NCBI RefSeq assembly: GCF_907164915.1
Contig: NC_061862.1
Span: forward strand, 120,059,877 to 120,123,876
DNA from: Impatiens glandulifera
Lineage: Eukaryota > Streptophyta > Magnoliopsida > Ericales > Balsaminaceae
Length of the DNA: 64,000 bases
Direction of reading: 5' to 3'
Below, in pieces: positions 23,902 to 34,412 of the stretch. Position 1 is the stretch's first letter. Every line of letters begins with the position of its first letter. A model generated the notes under the pieces. That model worked only from the letters and a program-made list of their open reading frames with translations. It was not told the origin of the DNA and did not search any database. Position numbers and translations under genes: made by a program.

Positions 23902-26900
23902 ATGTGGGTACCAAACAATTGTAAATATGTACATTTTGCAGGATCTAAAGAAACGGCTAGGAAACTCTGAATGGTACCTGGATAGTGGCTGCTCTAGGCA
24001 CATGACCGGGAACAACAACCTGCTAACCGACATCAGAATAGAAACCGGTGCACTAATCACCTTCGGTGACAACTCAAAAGGTAGAACTGTGGGCAAGGGT
24101 AAGATTGTCCATGGTAACTTAACTATTGATAATGTACTCTTAGTAGAAAACCTACGCTTTAACTTTCTAAGCATTAGTCAAATGTGTGATGCTGGATACA
24201 CGGTAGAATTTCTTAAACATGCATGCTTAGTTAAGAACTCTCAAGGTATCGTACTACTAACCGGAAATAGGTTAGGTAATATTTACAAGGTAGACTTGAA
24301 AATTAAGGTAGAATACCCTATATGCATGATAGCTAAGACCGATCAAACCTGGTTGTGGCATAAGAGACTAAACCATCTGAACATGAAAACCTTAAATTAC
24401 ATTCGCGGTAAAAAGCTAGTTGAAGGTATTCCTGACATAGTATTTAAAAGGATAAGGTTTGCTCAGCATGTCAGATGGGTAAACAAACTAGGTCAACCTT
24501 TAAGAGTAAAGGGAATATCCAATCCAACCGATGCTTAGATCTTCTTCATATGGATTTATTTGGACCGATTCAGGTCACTAGCCTAGGGGTATGCTCTACA
24601 CCATGGTAGTTATTGATGATTACTCTAGGTTTACATGGGTAATATTTCTATCATCTAAACGTGAAACCGCATAAAACTTGATTACACTGCTTAAACGTTT
24701 GCAAAATGAAAAATCCACTCGCATTAATAGCATTAGAAGTGATAGAGGTACCGAATTTACCAATAGTACTTTAACCGCATTTCTTGATGAATCCGGTATT
24801 AGACACGAGTTGTCTAGTGCTAGGACTCCTCAACAGAATGGCCTGGCCGAGAGAAGAAACCGGACTCTCAAGGAAGCTGCACGGTCCATGATAGCCGATT
24901 CGGGCATTGCTCAGAAATTTTGGGCTGAGGCTATCAACACTGCATGTTATACACAAAACCGGTCTCTGATTAACAAGTTTCATAACAAAACACCGTATGA
25001 GGTTTATTTTAACAGGGTTCCCAACCTTAAGTACCTTAAGATTTTCGGTTGTAAATGCTATATACATATAAATGGTAAAACCTATCTTTCTGCTTTTGAT
25101 GCAAAAACCGATACTGGGATCATGCTAGGTTACTCAGCAGTGAGTAAGGCATACAGAGTATACAACAATAGAACTTCAACCATGGAGGAAACACTTCACG
25201 TTGTTTTCGATGAATCGGTTGAAAGTAATACTGCCTCATGCTTTGATCTACACAACAGATTGGAAAATAACAATATCCATTCTGATAGTGAAGATGAGAC
25301 TCCGGTCTTCAGGCGGTTTGTCCATGACCAAATGGGTAATATTGAAACCCAGCCGGATCAAGCTGTCCCACGACAGGAAGTTGACACCCCGGTGCAAACT
25401 GAGGAAGTCGGTCGGTCTGACAATCTTGTTCAGCCTACCGACATGTCTAGCCTTGATCAAGTAAACGGTAATTTGGTAGACATCCCTGAACCGAATTTCA
25501 AAAGAAACACTAAACATCCTCTTGAAGAAATTATAGGTGACCCTTCAGAACCTGTTCGAACTAGGCGTGAACTTCTGGAGGAATACTTCAATTCCGCTTT
25601 TATATCCCAGATTGAGCCGAAAAGAATAGATGAAGCATTGTCAGATTCGGATTGGATCTTGGGAATGCAAGAAGAGCTAAACCAGTTTGAGAGTAATAAA
25701 GTCTGGTACCTAGTCCCTAGACCGAAAGATCAACCGGTCATAGGAACAAGATGGGTATTTAGAAACAAACTCAATGAGGACGGTTTGGTCACGAGGAACA
25801 AAGCCAGATTAGTGGCACAAGGTTACAAACAGGAAGAAGGTATTGAATTTGAAGAATCATTTGCCCCTGTAGCTAGAATTGAAGCTATTAGGATTTTTCT
25901 AGCCTTTGCTGCATTAAAAAACTTTAAGGTTTTTCAAATGGATGTTAAAAGTGCGTTTTTGAATGGTGACCTACGTGAAGAGGTGTATGTTGAATAACCA
26001 CCCGGTTTCAAAAGTGCTGAGTTTCCAAACCATGTATACCGGTTAAACAAAGCTTTATACGGTCTAAAGCAAGCACCTAGAGCCTGGTATGATACACTAA
26101 CTGCATTTTTGATAAAACATGATTTCACCATAGGTTCGGTGGATAAAACGTTGTTTAAATTTGAAAAGAAGGAACATATCCTCCTTGTTCAAATCTATGT
26201 AGATAATATCATCTTCGGTTCAACCAATCCTAAGTTATGTGATAAATTCTCAACCCTGATGACTAACAAGTTTGAAATGAGTATAATGGGAGAATTAAGT
26301 TTCTTCCTAGGTCTTCAGGTTAAACAACTCGAAGAAGGAACGTTCATAAGCCAACCCAAGTACACCAAGGAGCTTCTAAAGAAGTTTGGAATGGACACAT
26401 GCTCCTCATCGGCTAATCCAATGAGCTCATCGGTTAAATTGGACAAGGATGATGAGGGTCAATCGGTAGACCAGATCGCTTACCGGGGCATCATCGGTTC
26501 TCTCCTATACCTGACAGCGAGTAGACCGGATATTCTATTTGCAGTCGGTGTGTGTGGGAGATTCCAAGCCAATCCAAAACATTCCCACTACACAGCTGCA
26601 AAGCGAATACTGAAATACCTAAAGGGAACACCTGATGTCGGCCTGTGGTATCCAAAGGATTCGTCCTTTAACCTAACGAGTTACTCAGATGCAGACTATG
26701 CAGGTTGTAAGATTGACAGAAAAAGCACCAGCGGAACATGTCAGTTTCTAGGTGACCGGCTTGTTTCATGGCATAGCAAGAAACAAACATCGGTAGCCAC
26801 ATCAACCGCAGAAGCTGAATACCTGGCAGCCGGAAGCTGCTGCTCACAACTCCTTTGGATCCACAACAATTGAAGGATTTCGGTGTCACAGCCGAAGTGT

Positions 26901-27139
26901 CTCCGATCTTCTGTGACAACACAAGTGACATAGCAATCACCTACAATCCGGTTCTACACTCCAGAACCAAGCACATTGATATAAGGCACCACTTCATCCG
27001 GGAACATGTCATGCTGAAGCATATCCGGCTGGAATACGTACCAACTGATCAACAAGTAGCCGATATCTTCACCAAGCCTCTACAGGAAGCTAAGTTCTCT
27101 CAATTCCGACTTACACTCGGTTTAACCGACATTAGTTAG
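23888..27139 (+). pseudogene. Element 1 pol: protease, integrase, RT, RNase H
   Basis: Protease motif WYLDSGCSRHMTG is intact near 23970. The GAG-pre-integrase segment WLWHKRLNHLNMKTL is followed by a frameshift near 24455, restoring CSACQMGKQ in another frame. A second shift lies near 24585 and a TAA near 24670. The integrase core continues with [10 protein letters not shown] and [22 protein letters not shown] begins near 25700 ([19 protein letters not shown]), with TAA at 25995 in place of CAA. The catalytic box reads YVDN instead of YVDD near 26205, which should abolish synthesis. RNase H SDADYAGC is intact, then a frameshift near 26862 moves the last 90 residues, ending ADIFTKPL, into another frame. 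Confidence 0.9.
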
Positions 27140-27669
27140 ATTCTTCCTAAGGACGCTTAAAAGGAAACCGGTTCGGACAGACAAAACCGGTAGTTCCTCC
27201 TAAACTGTTGAACTTCAAATTTTCAAGGTACCTATGGAAGAACCGCCCGGTTTATCAGACAGAGTAAACCGACCGGTTACATGGTGCATGCACCAAATAA
27301 CCGCATCGGGATGAACAACTGATAACTGACCGGTTCGGAAATAGGTTATCTTAGATTATTTGAACTTCAAACAAAAGTGGAATAATTATCAGTGTTTAAA
27401 GATATCTGTTCTGAAACATTGCCTTTTCGAAGTAAAATGATCGCACCTAAAAAGACGTGAAGATCTGATATCTTTCATGGTCCAGGTCTATGACCAACAC
27501 CCTAGGCTGCAAACATGTCTATTTCATGCAATACTCTTTATCCTGCAGTTAATAGATATCATCACCTGTTATATCTGGATAAGAGGATTCTCCCGCAACT
27601 AGTATTTAAGTCAAGCAAACATTAACCAAAACACTCACAAGACAAAACTCATCTTCTCACTAAGACAAA
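27140..27669 (+). other. Spacer between pol and accessory gene B
   Basis: No frame is supported. It ends in a TATTTAAG box at 27603-27610 and a CA-rich leader before the ATG at 27670. The same spacer occurs in element 2 (50530-51041, -). Confidence 0.6.
27603..27610 (+). promoter_or_regulatory. TATA-like box of accessory gene B
   Basis: TATTTAAG, 67 bp before the gene B ATG. Element 2 has TATATAAG at the matching place (50590-50597, -). Confidence 0.5.
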
Positions 27670-28431
27670 ATGTCTCAGTTTCCTAACATCTTTCAAGTCG
27701 ACTTCCAATCTGCCTTAAGCACCGAACACTATGTTGTGTACAAAGTGATCAAATCCCTTGAAGACACTGGTCTTCGGTACTTCCTGGATGACAAGCATAC
27801 TATATACTCTGAATCAGTCCTGGAATTCATTTATAATGCCAGGGTGTTTAGAGGAACTCCTCACTTCGATACTCATATCCAATCGAAAGTGGGAGGTATA
27901 GTCTTTGACTTCACCGAGAATGACTTTGCGAGGTGTTTCAGCCTACCAAAGCAAGGGTTAACGGATCTCAATGTTCCGACCGACTTAAAGGCCGAGATTT
28001 CCCTAACCTTTGCACGGTCTAACCAACCTGTCGATGATCATGGTACTAAATCACTCTTGAGAGCTGAATATCAGCTCCTCAATGACGTGATAGGTCGAAG
28101 CATCTTAGGGAGAGATGTGACGAACACCTACTGTACCGCGACATTCAATATGATGGCTGCTATCACCACCGGTACACCGGTTAATTGGTCAAGGGTACTG
28201 TTCGACGTCCTAATCTGGATGATTGGCGTTCGAACAGTCGGCCTCGTTCCCCAACTGAGCTGCCTGCTTGTTGAGCTTGGAGTTCCGACCTGTCCAGGCG
28301 AAGGTCTAAACCAGGCCCAAGTGCTAACTAAGGAAATAACCGACTCGTTTTATGAGCGGTTTGAAAGGGCTTGGAGGAGGAGGAACCGTCGCAACAACCC
28401 CAACGGTGTCGTCAACTCCAACGGACACTAA
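27670..28431 (+). CDS. Accessory protein B of element 1 (253 aa), intact frame
   Basis: Function unknown. ATG TCT CAG opens an uninterrupted frame: MSQFPNIFQVDFQSAL, then TGLRYFLDDKH, a VLEFIYNARVF segment, FDFTENDFARCFSLPKQG (the counterpart of LPTEG in A and C), LLRAEYQLLNDVIGRSI and TGTPVNWSRVLFDVL. It ends in an Arg/Asn-rich tail (RAWRRRNRRNN). The layout matches genes C and A but with low identity, so the three look like ancient paralogues. There is no signal peptide or membrane segment. It is the only fully open accessory gene in the window; in element 2 the same gene has TAG as codon 3. Its own TATA-like box suggests separate transcription. Confidence 0.75.
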   Translation: MSQFPNIFQVDFQSALSTEHYVVYKVIKSLEDTGLRYFLDDKHTIYSESVLEFIYNARVFRGTPHFDTHIQSKVGGIVFDFTENDFARCFSLPKQGLTDLNVPTDLKAEISLTFARSNQPVDDHGTKSLLRAEYQLLNDVIGRSILGRDVTNTYCTATFNMMAAITTGTPVNWSRVLFDVLIWMIGVRTVGLVPQLSCLLVELGVPTCPGEGLNQAQVLTKEITDSFYERFERAWRRRNRRNNPNGVVNSNGH

Positions 28432-28880
28432 GTTACTCCTTCCTACACCCGGTCATTTTGCTTCACGCACCGGGTGTATCTTTATCCAACATCACTATGA
28501 TCATTTCGGTTTTACTTATGTTTTCCTCGGTTGTATCTATGTTTTCCTCGGTTTTCTTTTGATTACTTTCTAGTGTGCCAGTGCATTAATCTTTAATGAA
28601 AAGTAATATTTATTTAATGAGATAACCCCCAACTACATAAGTAATCAATACCCAACTAACTTGGTTACTTTTCAACTATCACCTACCTCGAGCTCCGCAA
28701 TCAGCCTCTTCCCAATGAACCTTGGAAACATAAAGATTCTCTTCTCCAATGAGACAAAACTGACATTTAATGCTAATACTTTCCCTCCAAAACCGAATCT
28801 ATATAAAGAGACATTTCCTAATCAAATTAACACATCTCAAATCTTAAACTCTATCTCTTTCTAGTAGCAAAGTTAGAATC
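28432..28880 (+). other. Spacer with promoter-like sequence before gene C
   Basis: Non-coding; contains CT-rich stretches, GTAATCAATACC-type repeats and a TATA box at 28800. Element 2 has the corresponding spacer at 49349-49785 (-). Confidence 0.55.
28800..28807 (+). promoter_or_regulatory. TATA box of accessory gene C
   Basis: TATATAAA lies 81 bp before the ATG at 28881. In element 2 TATATAAG (49427-49434, -) lies about 80 bp before the gene C ATG. Confidence 0.6.
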
Positions 28881-29582
28881 ATGCCAAGCAGAACTCTAGG
28901 AAATTTCTTGAGCATCAACTTCGATTCATGTATGGAGCATTGGGACGGAGAAACAAAGGAGATCATGTTTGAATCTCTCATTGACAGCGGCCTTCGAACC
29001 TTTCTCGAAGAATCCGGTCCCATACTTATTGAGGATGTCAAGACGTTCTTCAGAAGCGCTTGCATCAGAGGTAACTACATCGTCTCCACGGTGAGAGACC
29101 ATACTTTTTGGCTTGATGAAGCCGAATTTGCCCACATGTTCAACTTGCCCACAGAAGGGTTTTCTGACTTTCCAACCTAGGTGGGAAGTACGGCAGCCGA
29201 TCACGCACTGTTCTTCTCTAGAACCGATGTTCCGGTGGAAAACCATGGGTTAAAAACCCGCCTCGCTCATCACATCCAACTCCTTCTTGAGATTGTAACC
29301 CGGTCTATCATTTGTCAATCTCCAAATCAGCGTTACTCCAAGAACACATACAATATGATGTCCCATATTGTTAGCAACACGGCCATCAATTGGTCAACGG
29401 TCATTTTTCAGAACCTGAAAAACATGGTGCTAACCAAGAAAGGCCTCGGTTATGCTCCTCACATCAGCCGACTTATTCTCAAATACCGCCCATAGTTTGG
29501 ACTGGGCACACCGCCATCTCCCTCGAACATTCTTGACATGGATGGGGTGGAAGAAAGGTTTTCTAGGGCAGTTATTACATAA
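28881..29582 (+). pseudogene. Accessory gene C of element 1
   Basis: Function unknown. The ATG at 28881 gives MPSRTLGNFLSINFDSCMEH, then a GLRTFLEESGP segment, VKTFFRSACIRGNYIV, FAHMFNLPTEGFSDFPT, HHIQLLLEIVTRSI and NTAINWSTVIFQNL, paralogous to B and A. Two TAG stops interrupt it: at 29178, where element 2 has CGG, and at 29493. The frame would end at 29580-29582 after SRAVIT (about 233 codons). No membrane or export signals. Located between B and A in both elements. Confidence 0.75.
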
Positions 29583-29920
29583 GTTTTATCTTTCCATCTT
29601 ATGTCTATTTTCACACCGATCTATCTTTCGGTTTCTATCCTGTAATGTTTCTTCAACATAATTCTATTTCAGTCTAACTAACCGGGTCAACATAATAATC
29701 AGAACATCCATCTAAGTAATCGGTTAATGTTGTCACATAACCGCGCTCTTATCCGGTCTCAAAGAAAACCGCTTAAACTCAAAAGATTGCAAAAAAAAAA
29801 AAATCTGCTTATTCAAATAACCGGTTAAAATTCGATAACCAAACTCTCCGGTTAAACACCGCAGTGTCAAACGGTTTCAAAAGGGGATTGCGTCATCAAA
29901 GTCGAAATCGAAAATTTTGG

Positions 29921-30080
29921 AGGGAAATTTCCCGCCCAAAACTCCCGCTCAAACTTCCCACCTCTTGGTTTACCGCCCATTGAATTGGCGCCTTTCCGAT
30001 TACCGCCGTTTGGATTACCGCCTTTTGGCTTCCCGCCCACGGTTTGCCGCCTCTTTGGGTTGGAGGGAAAACTCCCGCCA
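29921..30080 (+). promoter_or_regulatory. Array of E2F-like sites
   Basis: In about 160 bp: TTTCCCGCC, ACTCCCGC, ATTGGCGCC, CTTCCCGCC, TTTGCCGCC, ACTCCCGCC and several TTACCGCC. TTTCCCGC and TTTGCCGC fit the plant E2F/DP consensus TTTSSCGC. Element 2 has the equivalent array in its A promoter (48235-48380, -), with more exact copies. Confidence 0.6.
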
Positions 30081-30116
30081 AAAGTTGATGGGACAGTTGG
30101 GTTTCCAAACCGCGCC

Positions 30117-30125
30117 TATATAAGG
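30117..30125 (+). promoter_or_regulatory. TATA box of accessory gene A
   Basis: TATATAAGG lies 123 bp before the ATG at 30240; conserved at 53-61 and about 48179-48186 (-). Confidence 0.6.
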
Positions 30126-30239
30126 AGTCCTTGGATATTTCATTTCACTCTTACGCGAAACAGCTTTCTCTCTCTAAGCTCTCAAACTCTGTCTCAGCGG
30201 TTATTCCCTAGTTTTCCCAAATCCCCTCAATCATCTAAG

Positions 30240-32804
30240 ATGGGTCGTGACTCAGCCTTGTTCAAACACATCACTCAGGTGGATTTCGAGGAAATCCGAC
30301 AAAAGGGCACGCCTGAGGCAAAGGAAGCTATTAACCGGATATCCGAAGCCGGACTTGAGTATTTTCTGGGCGGTCCCTTTGTTCTATATAGAGAAGCGGT
30401 TAAAGAATTCTTCAACACCGCAACTCTATCTGGTGACAAGATAACCGCAACTGTCAGCGGTACTGAATATGAGCTAACCGAAGAATCGGTTGCAGAGATC
30501 CTACATCTTCCAACAGAAGGCCGAAATGCTTTGTTGGATCTAGATTCAACAACATTCGAGGCGGCCTGCCAGATTCTCTCTGCAGAAACGGAACCGGTGA
30601 AAGTATCCGGTAAGAAATCGAGTCTACGACCGGAATACATACCGCTTTGTGACATCCTCACAAAGTCGGTTCAGGCGAGAGGTGGAAACTACGATAACCT
30701 CACCAAGGCCAAGATCGAGATGCTTGTCGGTTTGCTGGAAGGCACGAAAGTCAACTGGGCGAAGGAAATCTTCCACAACCTGAAAGATATGGTGAATCCG
30801 GATTCAACCCGGTCATGGGGATACGCCATCCCCCTTGGTAAAATATTGCTCCACCATCACGTCAACACCGGTCCCGGTGTCATTCTCCCATCAAGAGGGT
30901 TAATAAAATCCAAACACTTCCTGGAAAGGAAGCAGTCGGCGCCCGGTTCTACAAGTGGCCGAAAGAAGAAATCTGCCGCCAAGAAACCCGCCCCGGCAAA
31001 GGACAAGTCCGGAGGCAAGAATAAGGAGAAGATAGTATTCATAGAACCGCCACCGCAGGATGAGGAAGAGTCGGCTTCCACGTCTGAACGAACCGATTCT
31101 GAGAAAACCGATGAAGAAGGTCCGAATGATGAAGAACATTCGGGTACAAGCCCCAACAATACCGGTGCGACCGGTAGCCTTGAGAACACTGATGGAGGTG
31201 CAGACGATCGAGAAGAGGAGGAGGAGGCTACCCCTGATAATGACCCAAAGATAGCCGCGATCATTGTCCGAAATATCTTAAAGGAAATCGAACATCGAGT
31301 TCAAGCGGTTGTCTCATTATACCGGGAATGGCACGAGTACCGAAACGACATACTTTTCAAACACATGCTACCGGGCCTAACCGACGAGCAATGTTTCAGA
31401 AGGCTGAAGGAGATAGAGGAAACCGTCTTGAGCCTCACAAACGCCGAAACTCCTCGCTAGGCTATGGACCGATACGCAATCGTGAAACCGCGAGCTCAGC
31501 TACAAAAACTAACGGTACGTATCCAAAAGCTGAGAGAAAGGTACGTTGCGGGAACACCAAAGGCAAACCTACAGCTCTTGGTGTTAGAAAAGCTTGAGAT
31601 AGCGAAAGGAGAACTCACTGAAGAAATTGAGCAGATCGACGCGGTGCACAGACAACGAGAAAAACCGCATTCTCCAGCTCATGAAACCAATGTTAGTGCA
31701 ACGCCTCCTCTAGCAGATCCGGTAATAAACGAAACCGATGAAAGGACGGGGACTCCTCTCACCGGGCAACTTGAAACCGATCAACCTGGGGCTTCCGAAC
31801 CGGGCGTCACAGAAGAAAAGGTCAGGTCCCTTATTCAAGAGTTTGCAGACTCCACGGTTCACCCATTGGAGACGAAAGTCAAGAAAGGCTTGCGCCAAAC
31901 ACTCCTGCTCGCCGAAAAGACAAGGGATAATCTCGTCAAGGCAGAGGAACGGATCACAAAACTCGAAGCCGACTACCGGGACGACACTATTATGCGCAAC
32001 GAACATCTTCAACAAACCAAGGCCTTGGAAGAAAAGACCTCAGGGATAGTGGATGACTTGGATCGGCTTGAAAGGGAAACCGAGCAACGCTTGACAGAGG
32101 TCACTGAGGACCTAGTCGGCTCGACACTTGACAGGGTCTCAGAACTGGAAAAGAAGAATGCGAGCCTTGAAGACCGCAACAACAAGCTTGAAGCCGACTT
32201 TAAGGCGCTAACCGAACAAGTCAGTGAGCTGATAAAAGCCAAGGTCAATGCTGACATAGCGGTTGAGGAAGCCAATGCCCGAGCGGCTAAGGAAGTTCAG
32301 GATGCACTAGATGAAGAAACGCGGAGAGCAAAGGAAGCACTGCGAATGTCTGAAGAGTAAATAGCCGAACGCGAACGAAATATAGCGGCTAAAAATCCGG
32401 TGCTTGCAATGTCTATTGCAGCCCAAGCACGAGAGGATGCAGAGCGGTTAAATAATGAAAGACAGAGACTTGATGCATTTGCAACCGCTCACAGAAAGAA
32501 AAAGGCAGCGTCCTCCTCTTCGATTCCAACAAAACGAAAACGGAAGATATCAAAGAAGGCTCAGGTAGCCGGGCTGCTGGAGAGGATCACCGAAACAAAT
32601 GTCGATACTACACCAGACCCACCGCAGTTCGAGGATGAAGATGAAGAGCATCTGGCGGAGCGATCTACAAGACAGCGAGTCTTTGATACGGTTCCAATCA
32701 GCACGATTAGTCAACCGCAAGGTGAAGGTTCTTCGTCAAGACCGAATAAGGAAAAACCGACCAAGGATATGATGGACGGCTTCAGATTTTTCGACTCAGA
32801 ATAG
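30240..32804 (+). pseudogene. Accessory gene A of element 1 (coiled-coil protein)
   Basis: Function unknown. One frame from ATG 30240 to TAG 32802 (about 854 codons) is broken only by TAG at 31458 and TAA at 32358. Residues 1-220 are the shared domain: MGRDSALFKHITQVDFEEI, a GLEYFLGGPF segment, VKEFFNTATL, ILHLPTEG, RPEYIPLCDILTKSVQARGG and KVNWAKEIFHNL. Next come a Lys/Ala basic stretch (GRKKKSAAKK) and a Glu/Asp-rich low-complexity region. Heptad-rich coiled coils occupy about 31460-31640 and 31830-32480. Near 32530 TKRKRKISKK resembles a nuclear localisation signal. No membrane span is visible, so a viral-type envelope role is unlikely; a nuclear coiled-coil protein is the better guess. 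Confidence 0.8.
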
Positions 32805-32899
32805 GGGATTTACTTTCTTACCTTATGTTTCTTTTGGTTTATTTCGGTTATTTCTATATATATATATAAAGTTATTTTTGAAACCGGTCTATACTTTCA

Positions 32900-33123
32900 T
32901 TTCTACATGGTTTTGATAATTTTAAATAAAATAATCAAAAAGGGAGAAATTGACAAGATAAAAGATAATAATTTTCCAAAATTTTTCTCAAAATTTTTCC
33001 AAAATTTTTCGAAAAATTCTCCAAAGTTAGTTTCAAAAATCCGGTCAAATAAAGAACCGACCTACGTTTGCAAACTTACATGGTTTTGATAATTTTAAAT
33101 AAAATAATAAAAAAGGGAGAAAT
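32900..33123 (+). promoter_or_regulatory. Duplicated polypurine-tract cassette
   Basis: ATGGTTTTGATAATTTTAAA, a run of A/T and AAAAAGGGAGAAATTG occur twice, ending at 32950 and 33123, 173 bp apart. The second copy borders the LTR. The first is followed by TTGACAAGATAAAAGATAA, which resembles the LTR start TGTTAGATAAAATTAGA. Repeats of AAAATTTTTC lie between them. Confidence 0.8.
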
Positions 33124-34412
33124 TGTTAGATAAAATTAGACCGGTTCACAGAACTTAACACATAAACCTTCCATGCAGGAACAAGGAACATGACCGGACA
33201 AACAAATGGACCAGTTAAGAAGATTAACCGGTCAAGCTATCAAATCGACCAGGAACATCCGGAATATCACCGCACAAGGAAAGGATTGGCCAAAGCTAAA
33301 AACCGGAAGCTGTCCGGTTAAACCAACCACACCGGAAGCCATTTGGTTAAGTCGAATGACCGACCAAGTACAAGAAGATACTTCGGGTATCTGTTGAGAA
33401 TGATACCAAAGGAACAGACTGAACACTTCCATATTCATACAAGTCTGAGGAAAGTGTACAGGCTGCAGAAGATAGTCCTACAAGATCTTTCCACTTTGGG
33501 ATAAATTAGAAAGGCAATCTTCCAAGTACAGACAACTGTCTAACCAACAGTTACCACATTGAGTAAAAGACAAACCTAACAGGTTTGTCTTACACACCGG
33601 AAGAACAGACTGCCAAGTCTGTGAAATTGACTACCAAGTCTGTGAAATTGACCGTCAGGTCTGAAAAATTGACCGCCAGGTCTGAATCACTGAACCTCTG
33701 CTCAGCCAATCAGATTCAAGGAAGTGAAACATGACCGTTGGCATATTTCACCTATAAAAGGGGCAGCTGATGAAGAGTAAATGCGGGACACAACATGAGA
33801 CAAGTGAGATATAGTGAGACACAAGTGAGACAAGTGAGCATTCAATTTACAAGTGATAAAATTGTGTTCTATCTCTAGAGAAAGCCTAAGTGCTAAAGTT
33901 GAAGTGTGTATTTTACAATTTCGGTGTAAATTGTAAGGGTATTATCGAGCAGGAAATAAGTCTCGATCGGATTGAACTTGTATTCCTTAGTGAATATCCT
34001 TCTCGCGGTTTCGAGAGGAAGGGGTGACGTAGGAGTTTTATCTCCGAACATCCATAAAATCTGTCTTGTTATTTACTTTCTGCCGGTTCTATTTTCTAAC
34101 TGACCTGTACTAACTTACCTACACCGCTCTAACCTACTTAACTCTATCCAAACCGGATCACCAGGTTACAAAAACCGACCCATCAATCTTCAAACCTTCA
34201 TCATCCGAAACCGGTTCTGCCTATCATACAAGTGTGCTGCTTCAACCTGAAACAAACATCTTCCGCGCTTAAACCTAGTTCAAGGGTTTGTGACAGTTTG
34301 AATAGTATTGAAACCCCGGTGTTAATCTCTAACCGGATTAATCACCACCCTTTGAGTGAGACGCGCTAACCGGCCCAACCCCGGTCCTCCAGCCGCGACC
34401 TAGATCCTAATA
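33124..34412 (+). repeat. Element 1 3' LTR
   Basis: 1289 bp, begins TGTTAGATAAAATT; the last bases read CCTAATA, with C to T in the terminal CA. Near-identical to 20771-22058 with a one-base insertion near 33940. Followed by the GTCTA target duplicate. Confidence 0.93.

Larger units (their letters stand above)
29583..30239 (+). promoter_or_regulatory. Promoter region of accessory gene A
   Basis: Non-coding spacer with a poly(A) run near 29790, many ACCGGTTA motifs, an E2F-like array (29921-30080) and a TATA box (30117-30125), followed by a CT-rich leader. A long frame through it toward 31460 has no supported start here; the real ATG is at 30240 by comparison with element 2. Confidence 0.6.
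20771..34412 (+). mobile_element. Element 1: SIRE-like copia element with three accessory genes
   Basis: 13.6 kb, flanked by the 5-bp duplication GTCTA (20766-20770 and 34413-34417). LTRs of 1288 and 1289 bp differ at few sites by eye, so it is a young insertion relative to its host. Internal order: primer site, gag, pol (PR-INT-RT-RH), accessory genes B, C and A, purine tracts. All genes carry stops or frameshifts, so it would need functions supplied by another copy. Gag and RT resemble the SIRE/Maximus lineage, which carries an extra frame after pol; having three related frames there is unusual. Confidence 0.92.

Noticed and set aside
29985..30239. Upstream extension of the gene A frame (85 codons before ATG 30240)
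   Set aside because: It runs through the E2F-like array and TATA box, is absent from element 2, and has no ATG; the conserved start is MGRDSALFKH at 30240.
30857..31264. Antisense serine-rich frames opposite genes A of elements 1 and 2
   Set aside because: They mirror the acidic low-complexity region of gene A on the other strand and have no independent conservation.
27670..32804. True envelope gene making element 1 an endogenous retrovirus
   Set aside because: None of the three proteins shows a signal peptide, hydrophobic fusion segment or membrane anchor; position alone is not evidence.
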